From the NCBI RefSeq assembly GCF_001553785.1, contig NZ_LOJP01000001.1:5145651-5209650 (forward strand): DNA of 64,000 nt, written 5' to 3'. Under the pieces are notes generated by a model. It was given only the letters and a program-made list of their open reading frames with translations. It was not told where the DNA came from and made no database searches. The first letter of the stretch is position 1, and each line of letters begins with the position of its first letter. This DNA comes from Actinoplanes sp. TFC3 (GTDB taxonomy: Bacteria; Actinomycetota; Actinomycetes; Mycobacteriales; Micromonosporaceae). The translations under genes were made by a program, and so were the position numbers. Positions 53,240 through 62,800 of this stretch are shown here, in pieces.

Positions 53240-55330
53240 GTGGACATCGACCCCGAGCTGACCGCGTTCAACGACACCGCCTACGACTACGGCGACGAAC
53301 GCACGATCCCGGAACGCATCGCCGCGCAGGCCGCCGCCACGCCGGAGGCGGTAGCCCTGCGCTTCGGCGATCACGACGTCACCTACGCCGAACTCGACCG
53401 CCGGACGAACCAGCTCGCGCACCGCCTCGCCGGGCTCGGGGTCGGCCGCGACGACCTGGTCGCGGTGTTCGCCGAGCGCAGCATCGAGCTCGTGCTGATG
53501 CTCGTCGGTGTACTCAAGGCCGGTGCCGCGTACGTGCCGCTGGACTGCGACCACCCGGCCGAGCGGCTGACGTTCCTGCTCGACGACACCGACGCCCGGG
53601 CGGTGCTGACCCACCGCGCGGTCGCCGACCGGCTGCCCCCGGGGAATCGGCCGGTCATCGTGCTCGATGACGACGCGCAGTGCTCGGCGCAGCCGGAAAC
53701 GGCGCTCAGCGCGTACCCCGGAAACGATGATCTTGCCTATGTTCTTTACACCTCGGGATCGACAGGCAATCCCAAGGGTGTGATGGTGGAACATGGTGCC
53801 ATTCGCAATCGGCTGCAGTGGATGCAGCGGCGATATCCGATCGGTCCGGGCGACACCGTGCTGCAGAAAACGCCGGACACCTTCGACGTGTCGGTGTGGG
53901 AATTCTTCTGGCCGATCATGGTCGGTGCCCGGATGGTCATCGCCCGCCCGAACGGTCACCGCGACAACGGCTATCTGGCCGGGCTGATCGCGGCGGAACA
54001 GGTGACCACCATTCATTTCGTGCCGACCATGCTGCGCTCGTTCCTGAACTCGCGCGACGCCGCCCGCGCCACCGCTCTGCGGCGCATCTTCTGCAGCGGC
54101 GAGGCGCTGACCGCCGACCTGCGCGACCGGTGCTTTGCCATCCTGCCCGGCGTCGAACTGCACAACCTCTACGGGCCCACCGAGGCTGCGGTCGACGTCA
54201 CGTTCTGGCAGTGCCGGCCCGAGCACACCGAGACCGTGGTGCCGATCGGCCGCCCGATCGACAACATCCGGTGCTACGTGCTCGACGAGCAGGACCGCCC
54301 GGTGCCGGTGGGCGCCGACGGGGAACTGCACCTGGCCGGGGTGGGTCTGGCTCGCGGCTACCTCAACCGCCCCGAGCTGACCGCCGGGAAATTCCCGCCG
54401 GACCCGTTCGCGCCGGGCCGGATGTACCGCACCGGGGACCTGGCCCGCTGGCAGAGCGACGGCACCCTGGCCTATCTGGGCCGCAACGACGACCAGGTGA
54501 AGCTGAACGGCCAGCGCATCGAGCTCGGCGAGGTGGAGGCCGCGCTGCTCAGCCACCCCGACGTCAGCGCCGCCGCGGCCGTGGTGCACCGGCCCGCGGG
54601 CGGGATGGCCGAGCTCATCGGGTACGTCTGCGGCCCCCGCGACCCCGGTGTAACAACCTCGCTGCTCAAGCAGGTCGCGGCCCGGCTGCCCAGCGCCCTT
54701 GTGCCTTCCGCCGTGCTGGTGGTGCCCGAGATCCCGATGACCACCAGCGGCAAGACCGACCGCAAACGGCTGCCCGATCCCGCCCTCGTGCGCGCCGGCG
54801 AGTCGGCCTGCCTGGTCCCGCTGACCGCTGCGGGCTCCACCCCGCCGTGGATCTGGGTGCACGCGGCCGACGGTGAGGTGGGCCAGTACGCCGACCTCGC
54901 CGACGCCGTTGCCGATCAGCGGCCCAGCGTCGGCCTGGAGGCGTTCGGGCTGGACGACGGCGAGCCGCTGGCCGGCATCCCGGCGATCGCCGCGCGCCAC
55001 GTTGCCGAGCTGCGCCGGGCCCTGCCGGACGGGCCGTACCATCTGGCCGGGCAGGCGGAGGGCGCGCTGGTGGCGTACGAGATCGCCGTGCAACTGCGCG
55101 CCGGCGGTGCCGAAGTGGCCCGGGTCGTCCTGATCGAACCCGGCTTTTCCGGAGTTGACCAGCCCTATGTCAATGCCGAAGCGGTTTCGTCTTATCGACC
55201 GGAGGAATTCACCGGTGCGGTGGTGCGAATCAGCTCGGCCGAGCCCCGGTGGAATCCCCCCGCGCAGGTCATCGACCGGCAGGCCGACATCGGTGATGTG
55301 GCGAAGGTTGCCGAGCTGATCAAGAATTAG
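53237..55330 (+). CDS. Stand-alone adenylation domain (serine code) fused to a TE-like domain without nucleophile
   Basis: 697 aa. Residues ~20-515 form a full adenylation domain: LYTSGSTGNPKGVMVEHGAI, FDVSVWEFFWPIMVG, LHNLYGPTEAAVDVTFW, YRTGDLARW and the terminal Lys in TTSGKTDRKRLPD. The ten specificity positions read DVWHFSLVDK, a known serine code. No carrier domain follows. Residues ~525-697 look like a thioesterase-type alpha/beta hydrolase, but the expected GxSxG is GQAEG (Ala ~607 instead of Ser), so hydrolysis is unlikely. The A domain probably loads the free PCP encoded at 51906 in trans, and the TE-like part may serve docking. Confidence 0.9.
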   Translation: MVDIDPELTAFNDTAYDYGDERTIPERIAAQAAATPEAVALRFGDHDVTYAELDRRTNQLAHRLAGLGVGRDDLVAVFAERSIELVLMLVGVLKAGAAYVPLDCDHPAERLTFLLDDTDARAVLTHRAVADRLPPGNRPVIVLDDDAQCSAQPETALSAYPGNDDLAYVLYTSGSTGNPKGVMVEHGAIRNRLQWMQRRYPIGPGDTVLQKTPDTFDVSVWEFFWPIMVGARMVIARPNGHRDNGYLAGLIAAEQVTTIHFVPTMLRSFLNSRDAARATALRRIFCSGEALTADLRDRCFAILPGVELHNLYGPTEAAVDVTFWQCRPEHTETVVPIGRPIDNIRCYVLDEQDRPVPVGADGELHLAGVGLARGYLNRPELTAGKFPPDPFAPGRMYRTGDLARWQSDGTLAYLGRNDDQVKLNGQRIELGEVEAALLSHPDVSAAAAVVHRPAGGMAELIGYVCGPRDPGVTTSLLKQVAARLPSALVPSAVLVVPEIPMTTSGKTDRKRLPDPALVRAGESACLVPLTAAGSTPPWIWVHAADGEVGQYADLADAVADQRPSVGLEAFGLDDGEPLAGIPAIAARHVAELRRALPDGPYHLAGQAEGALVAYEIAVQLRAGGAEVARVVLIEPGFSGVDQPYVNAEAVSSYRPEEFTGAVVRISSAEPRWNPPAQVIDRQADIGDVAKVAELIKN

Positions 55331-55494
55331 TCAGCGAATTACCATCGGTTGGGCACCATTGACGCACCCGTAACAATTGCTGTGATCAGGCCCACCAAAC
55401 AGCGTCGCCGGGGAATGGGTCTGGGCGGAGGGAACTTGTCGTAGCCGTGTCGGACGCCGTTCGGCGAACCGACCCGACGACGGACGGATCCACC

Positions 55495-56787
55495 ATGACC
55501 CAGGCGCCCGGCAACCCGGCGACCGCTGTCCCGCCGCAAGCCGCCAAGACGCCAGGGGAGCTGATGTCCTCCGGTGCCCGGCTGCGGCTCGTGCTGGTTC
55601 TCGGCTTCCTCATCGCCCTCGGCCCGCTGACCATCGACATGTACCTACCGGCTCTGCCCACGATCACCAACGAGTTGCACACCACGGCCGCCGCGGTGCA
55701 GTTGACGCTGACCGGCACCCTGGTCGGCCTGGCGCTCGGCCAGTTGCTGGTCGGCCCGCTGTCCGACGCGGTCGGACGGCGCACCCCGCTGCTGTTCGGC
55801 GTGGGCGTGCACATCTTCGCCTCGGTGCTGTGCGTGATCGCCCCGAACCTCGCGGTGCTCGGCACGCTGCGCGTCCTGCAAGGCCTCGGCGCCGCCGCGG
55901 GTGCGGTGGTGGCCATGGCGATCGTGCGCGACCTGTTCACCGGTCTGCCCGCCGCCCGGCTGCTCTCGCGGCTCATGCTGGTGATGGGCGCCGCCCCGAT
56001 CCTCGCCCCCACCCTGGGTGGCATCACGCTCAACTGGACGTCGTGGCGTGGCGTGTTCGTCGTGCTGACCGTCTTCGGGGTGGCCATCCTGACCGTCACC
56101 GCGCTGGGGCTGCCCGAGACGCTGCCCGTCGAGCGCCGCCGCAACGGTGGGGTTGGCGGCACGCTGCGCGACTACGGCCGGCTGTTCACCGACCGGGCGT
56201 ACCTCGGGCTCGTGCTGGTGGCCGGGCTCGCGATGGCGGCGCTCTTCGCGTACGTTTCCGGCTCGTCCTTTGTCTTTCAGGACGAATACGGGATGAGCGA
56301 GCAGCAGTTCGGCTTCGTGTTCGGCGCGGGGGCCATCGGGCTCATCACCGCGACCCAGGGCAACGTGCTGCTGCTGCGCCGCTTCAGCCCGGCCCGCATC
56401 CTGATCACCTCGCTGGCGGTCGGCGCGACGGCCGGCGTGGTGCTGCTCGTGTTCGCCAGCACCGGTTTCGGCGGACTGTCCGGCATCCTGGTGCCGCTGT
56501 GGGTGGTGCTGGCCGCCACCGGTCTGGCCATGCCGAACGCCCCGGCGCTGGCCCTGTCCCGCCACGGCGAGGCCGCGGGCACAGCGGCGGCGCTGCTGGG
56601 CGCCATCCAGTTCGGCGTCGGCGCCCTGGCCGCCCCGCTGGTCGGGGTGCTGGGCAACGACGCGGTCGGCATGGGCCTGGTGATCGCCGGCGGCATGGTG
56701 GCCGCCAACATCGTGCTCGCGCTGGTGGTCCGGCCGTGGCGGCTACCGGTCGAGGAACCCAACCCGGAACTGGTTGTCGCCCACTGA
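55495..56787 (+). CDS. Bcr/CflA-type multidrug efflux MFS transporter
   Basis: 430 aa from the ATG at 55495 (MTQAPGNPAT); a GTG 16 codons upstream is possible, but neither has a strong RBS. Twelve spans. The family-typical first span is LVLGFLIALGPLTIDMYLPA, loop 2-3 is LVGPLSDAVGRRTPLLFGVG, and RVLQGLGAAAGAVVAMAIVR is in span 4. Members export chloramphenicol, bicyclomycin and other small antibiotics. It is the last cluster gene and a probable second export or self-resistance gene. Confidence 0.9.
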   Translation: MTQAPGNPATAVPPQAAKTPGELMSSGARLRLVLVLGFLIALGPLTIDMYLPALPTITNELHTTAAAVQLTLTGTLVGLALGQLLVGPLSDAVGRRTPLLFGVGVHIFASVLCVIAPNLAVLGTLRVLQGLGAAAGAVVAMAIVRDLFTGLPAARLLSRLMLVMGAAPILAPTLGGITLNWTSWRGVFVVLTVFGVAILTVTALGLPETLPVERRRNGGVGGTLRDYGRLFTDRAYLGLVLVAGLAMAALFAYVSGSSFVFQDEYGMSEQQFGFVFGAGAIGLITATQGNVLLLRRFSPARILITSLAVGATAGVVLLVFASTGFGGLSGILVPLWVVLAATGLAMPNAPALALSRHGEAAGTAAALLGAIQFGVGALAAPLVGVLGNDAVGMGLVIAGGMVAANIVLALVVRPWRLPVEEPNPELVVAH

Positions 56788-56796
56788 CGAGATGAA

Positions 56797-56832
56797 GAAC
56801 GGGCCCTTCGCCAACCGGCGACGGGCCCGTTC
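56797..56832. terminator. Bidirectional terminator between the MFS and RHS genes
   Basis: GAACGGGCCC and GGGCCCGTTC (10 bp) with an inner TCGCC/GGCGA stem. It ends two convergent genes. Confidence 0.85.
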
Positions 56833-56848
56833 TCAGGTCACTGCTTGA

Positions 56849-59800
56849 TCAGCGGCACCACATCCGGGAGATGCCGATGTCGAACACGAACACGCTGTGG
56901 AAGTTGTATCCGCTGTAGTAGTCCCAGCCGATACCCCGGCTCTTAGCGCATTTGTGGTTGTAGATGAAGCCACCGATGATCGACACCAGGGCCATCACGG
57001 CGCTCCACCGCACCACCACCAGGTGCGGCTTGGCCAGCAGGTCCTTGAGAATGCTGGGGACGCTGCCGCCGATGAGCCAGTTGGTCACTTCCTGGTGGCT
57101 CATCTTGCAGCGGTACCAGTTGTGCCACAGCCAGGTGATGTGCGCCCAGTTCTTCTTCTTCGTGGTGTTGAACTTGTAGCACGACATCAAGCCGGACGTG
57201 TCCGTGCAGTTGACGGCGTCACCCGAGCAGTAGTCGTACGCGTTGGCGTTGCCGCCGTAGACCGCGTCGGTCGACAGGAACCGGCCGGTCTCCGGGTTGT
57301 AGGTGCGTACGCCCATCGAGACCAGCCCGCCCGGGTTGTCCGCGGAGCGCTGCTCATCGCCGAGGTAGCCGTACCGCGGGGCCGAGCCGTTCAGCGACTT
57401 GCCGAACTCGTCGACCGGGTAGGTGGCGGCCAGACCGGCGGTGCTGCCGGTCTGCAGCCCGACGACGTCGCCGTGCAGGTTGGTGATCTGCCATTCCAGG
57501 TGGGCGTCGGAGCCCGTGACATAGGCGGCCACACCGTTCAGGCCGCTGACCCGGCGGGTGTACCAGCCGTTCTCGGCGATCCAGCTCGGCTTGTCGGTGT
57601 CATCGCTGTAGTGGTAGGTGTGCGCGACGGTGTTACCGCCCGCGGTCACGCTGTAGCCGCGGTAGCGGTTGGTCAGCGGGTCGATCGTGTACGTGGCCTG
57701 CGCGGCCGAGTTGCTCATCGTCCTGGTCAGGTCGTTGACGTAGTACGTGAGCTGGACGTCCCCGCTGGTGCTGCCGGTGCTGAGGTCGGCCGCGGGAACC
57801 GTCGTGGTGCGTCCGAGCGCGTCGATGACCGGCGCCGGGGAGGTCACCCGGTCGGCGCTGTCGTAGGTCCACGTGCGGGTGGTGGCGGTGGTGTCCTGGC
57901 AGGTCCCGTCGCCGCCCGGCGCGAAGGTCTGCCGCTGGGTGCGGTTGGTGGCGGTGTCGAAGGCGTACGCCCGCTGGGTGCAGCCGGCGGTGTCATCCTG
58001 GCGGACGTTGGACACCCGCCCCGCCTTGTCGTAGGTGTAGCCGAAGATGGCGAGGCTCGAGTAGTCCCAGATGCGGCCGCCGTGCACGTCGGCGTCGACG
58101 TACTCGCTGTACAGGCTGCACTGCCCGGCGTCACAGGCGGTGTTGTACTCCACACCGGTCTCGGCGCCGGTCTCGTCGTAGTAGTGCCGGACCCCCACAC
58201 CGTTCGGCCGGCCCTCGGAGACCAGGTTGCCGAAGTCGTCGTACTCCGCCGAGAACGTGCCCGCTTGGCTGTCGACGAGCTGGGTGGCGAAGCCGCGCTT
58301 CTCGGCCTCGTTGTTGTACGTGTACGTCTGCGAGCCCTTGCCGTCGGTGACCGTCAGCGGGCGGGAGCGCAGGTCGAAGGTGGCAGTGGTGGTGGCGCCG
58401 TCCGCGTCGGTGTACGAGCTCTGCCGGCCCAGGGTGTCGTACTGGGTGGTGCCCGAGCCGGTGACCGTGCCCGCCGCGTTGACGCTCTGGACCACCGAGG
58501 GCCGCCCGGTAACCTGGTCGTACCCGGTGTGCTTGCGGTCCAGGGCAACCCCGGCGGCCGCGGTGATGGTCGTGTCGCTTTCCCGGCCCGCCGCGTCGTA
58601 GGTGACCGTGCTGGTGCGCAGCGTCGCGGTGCTGTTCCTCTCGACCACCGTGCGGGGCTGGCCGAAGAAATCGTACGTGCTCGACGTGACCGGTAGCTCG
58701 GTCCCGCCCGGCTGACCGCCGGTGAACACGCGGCAGGGCAGTTCGGCCCACTCGGCGCGGTTGTCACACTCGCTGTAACCCGATCCGGTGCCGGCGCGGT
58801 AGTAGACCGTCTTGCGAGTTGCCGGGGTGGTGCCTGCCGCGGTGCCGGCCGGCGAGGTGGTCGACGCGACCTGCCCGGTGACGCTGTCGTACGTCGTACG
58901 AGTGGTCAGCGCCAGCCCGCCCGGGTCGACGGTGGTGGCGACGGGCCTGCGGTAGGTCCAGTCGTACGCCGTGGTGGTGGTCCGCTTGTCGGCATCGGTG
59001 GTGACGCCGTTCGCGGTGTACTGCACCCCGCGCGTCTGCGAGGTGACCAGGTCGTAGGCGGCACCGGCGGGAGCACCCTCGTCGTACGTGCTGACAAGGT
59101 GAGCCCGGCCCCGCACGGTCTGGCTGTCGGGCAGTTCGACGTCGTGCTCCGGCTCGAACGTCTCCAGCAGGCGCTGGCCGTCCGCGCTGTACACGTTCTC
59201 GGTGGACTCCCGCCGGGCGTAGTCCGCCTCCTCCTCGGTGCTGTCGGAGTCCGTCCGCCACAGCGCCTCGGCCAGATTGCCGGCGTCGAGGGTGCGCACC
59301 TCGTTGCCGTACTTGTCGAACCACGTGGCCTCCACGGTGCCGCCGGGCAGCATCGTGTCGATCTCGCGGCCGTTGGAGTCCATGTAGGTCACGGTGACCC
59401 GGTCGTCGTCGGAGTACGAGGGCAGCGTGCCGGTCGCCGGGTTGCCGTCCGGCACGATGTCCTGCGGGTAGACCGCCGTGGCATCCACCGGGAGCACCGT
59501 CTGGCCCCAGCGGTTGATGTACGACGCCATGTCGACCGGCGAGCCGGCGCCGCTGACCTTGACGTTGTAGACCACGGTCTGCACCGACGTACCGCTGGGC
59601 AGGGCCGCGCGGCTCGCCTTGTAGAGCCGTCCGGCACCGGTGTCACCGGGCACGGTCGTGTAGGTCAACTGCCACGGGAGCTCGCCCGGCGGCGTCAGGG
59701 TCGCCAGCGTGCCGTCCGTGCCGTAGGTGTACTCCGTGGCGACGTGCTTGGTCACCGCGCCGCTGGTGTAGTCGAGCGCCGGGTTCCACGCGGCGTGCAG

Positions 59801-62800
59801 CCGTCCGGTGCTGTCGTAGTCGTATCTGGTCAGCACCACGGTCCGTACGCCCGGGGTGGCGAGTTCCGGATCCCAGGCGGACAGGCTGACCTGCTTGACG
59901 CGGCCGGCATAGTCGCCCGGGGCGCCGGCGGTCGCCGTGGTTGCGGTGGCGTAGGTGAAGCCGAGGACGCGGCAGCCCTTGACGATCGTGGCGCAACTGG
60001 TGACCCCGGCCGGCAGGTGGGCGGTCACCTGGGTGGGCCGCACCACCGCGACACCGCCGACGGTGGCCGTCTCCCACGAGATCCTGCTGTCCGTCGCCGA
60101 GCCCGCCGACTTGACCGCGGCCGGTACGTACACCCCGGCCGACTGGTTGGTGAAGGTGACGACGTCGCCGTTCTTGGTGGCCAGCGTGTAGGTGTTGCCG
60201 GTGCTGGTGTAGGTCAGCGTGGTGTCCTCCGAGCCGATCTGCGGCGTGAAGCTCGCCCCGGTGCTCGTGGTCGCCTTCTTGGCGAAACCGAGCGTGGAGC
60301 CGTCGGCGAGACCCACCTGCACCAGGCTGCCGGTGACGGTCAGCTTGTTGAACGTGCTCGCCTGCTCCGCCTTGGCGCTGGCAGTCCAGCCGGGGCCGAA
60401 CATCGGGTCGACCACCGCCGCCTGGCGGGAGTTGAACGTGCGCTGCAACGACAGCCCGCCGATGCTGCCGGCATCGGCTGCGCTTGCGGAGAAGTTGCCG
60501 GTCAGCAGGTTGACCTGGCCGGGGCCGATCTCGGACGAGGCGGCGTCCACCCGGTCGCGGTCCAGGGTGAACAGCACTCCGCCGCTGGTGCCGGTGGTTC
60601 CGGAGAACGAGGCGCGGACCTGAACCGGGCCGTTGAGCGGCTCGGCACCGGCCTCGGCGTTGTTCACCGTCTGGGCCACGTTCCAGGACAGCTCCGGGTA
60701 GGCGCCCGAGCCGGTGGTGGCCAGCGGCCAGGAGATCGCCGCGCCGGCGGTCGTGGTGACGTCACCGGCCGGGATGGTGGTCCAGGTGTCGGCGTCGCCG
60801 CGGCGCCACTGGTAGGTGACGCCGGTCGAGGTGCTGCGCCCGAGGCCGGACAGCGTCACCTTGCCCGCGGTCAGCGTGCCGGCGGCCGGCGAGCTGACCG
60901 CTCCGGTGCCGGCGAAGAACGTGTACGTCCGGGCCGGGGAAAGGTTGCCCGCCCTGTCCCGGGCCTGCACCTTGAGCGTGTGCTTGCCCTCCTCGTCGGG
61001 CACGATGCTGATCGAGGCGGTACCGCCCAGGGCGCTCGTGTTGACCACGGCGGCCGGGTCGTCGTCGAGGGTGTATACGTAGGCGGCGATGTCGCTGGTG
61101 CCACCGGCGCCCAGGGTGAAGGTGCCGGCCGAGCCGGCCGCGCCACCCCAGTCGTTTGCCGGGTACGTGGCCGAGCTGACGGTCGGCGTCGCCGTGGGGG
61201 CTGTCGTGTCGACGGTCAGCTCGCAGGGGCTCGACCAGGGACCCCAGGCGTTGCCGTCATACCCGCGGGCCTTCCAGGAGAAGGTGCTGCCGTTGGTGAG
61301 CGCACCGGCGGGAATCGCAGCGCCGAACAGCGATCCGGACGTGGCCGCCGGGGTCGGCTGGGCGCTGCCGAGCTTCACCCCGGCCGGGGTGTCCCACTCG
61401 ATCTCGGGGCGCACGCCGGCGCCCTCGGGGTCGGTCACCCGGACCCGCAGCGTGGGTGTGGTGGTGTTGACGTATGGCCGGTTCGCCCCGGTCGTACACG
61501 TCGTCGCGGGCAGGGTCCCCTTGCTGGTGATCGTCGCGAACCGGCTGTACGTGATCGACACGTACGGGTTGCTGCCGAACTCCTTGTAGGAGTGCAGCGT
61601 GGCCGACTCGTCCGAGCGCAGCGCGTACGTGAGGTTCGTCCAGGCGCCGTTCGCGGCGGACTGCACGTGTGCAGTGACCGGGAACGTCAGTGACGCGCCC
61701 GCGTGTCCGGTGCAGCCCGCGAGCGAGGTGTTGCTGGCCAGCACCCCGCCGGAGAAGGCGGGCTGGTTGTTCCAGGTGGTGGCCTGCCCGGCATACCCGG
61801 TGGCCCACAGGTCGACCGGGTACGACTCGCAGTACAACGCGTAGGCCTGCACGGCGACGAGGTTGGCCGCCACGATGTGCGTACCGGCGATCGGTGTGGA
61901 ACTGATGTCCAGGTCGAAGAACGAGCGGTACTTGGCGCCCGAGACATTGGTGCCACCCACCGGCGCGTTCCCGGCGGCGTTCCAGTACGACGTGGTCGGG
62001 TTGGCCGACGACACCTTCGTCCAAGCGGACCGGGTCGCCGTCACCCCCGGGTCGATGTACACCGGGTACACGGTGTCCGGGTCGTCCAGCAGGCCCCGGT
62101 TCGGCGTGACCGAGATCTGCGACTTCGACAGCGCCGCCGTCAGCTTCTTTGTCACACCCGTCGAGCCGGGCTCGGCATCCGGGCGCGCCGTCAAGCTTTG
62201 CTGCGCCGAGGCGTCCCACATCAGCGGGGCGTTGCCGGACAGCCGCACCTTGCCCTTGGCATCGGTGGCGCGCAGGTTGCCCGCGCTGTCGGTGCTCACG
62301 GTCAGCTTGGTGCCGGCCAGCGGGAAGGTCAGCTCGGCCAGCTTCGGGTTGGCGGCCGCTTGGCGGTTCTTGACCACCAGCACCTGCGCGTAGCCGTCGA
62401 CGTCGGCCTTGAGCTGCAGGTCGACGCCGGGCAGCACCTCGGGATAGGTGGCCACGTTCGCCTGCAGCACCGGCTTGGGCAGGCGGCCCAGCGGCGAGCC
62501 CAGGGTCAGCGCCGTACCGGCCTCGGTAACCTTGACCATCGGCCCGGTGCCCCCACCGGAGAACTCCAGCCCGACAGCCGTGGCTGCCGGCTGCACCGTG
62601 CCGTCGGGCTGCGCGGTCAGGGTGGTGTCCACCGGCGCCCATGACGTGCCGCGTTCGACCCGGACCGGCCGGTAGTGGTGTTCCCAGCGGACCTGGCCGT
62701 TCGGCAGGGCGACGCCGTCGTCGTACTCGCTGGTCTGACCGGAGATCTTCACCTCGCCGCCGCAGATCCGCGCCGCGGTGAGCGCGGCCGCTTCATCCGG

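Noticed and set aside
59099..61693. 864-codon plus-strand open frame within the RHS gene
   Set aside because: Antisense of RHS repeats; Arg/Val/Gly-rich without motifs.
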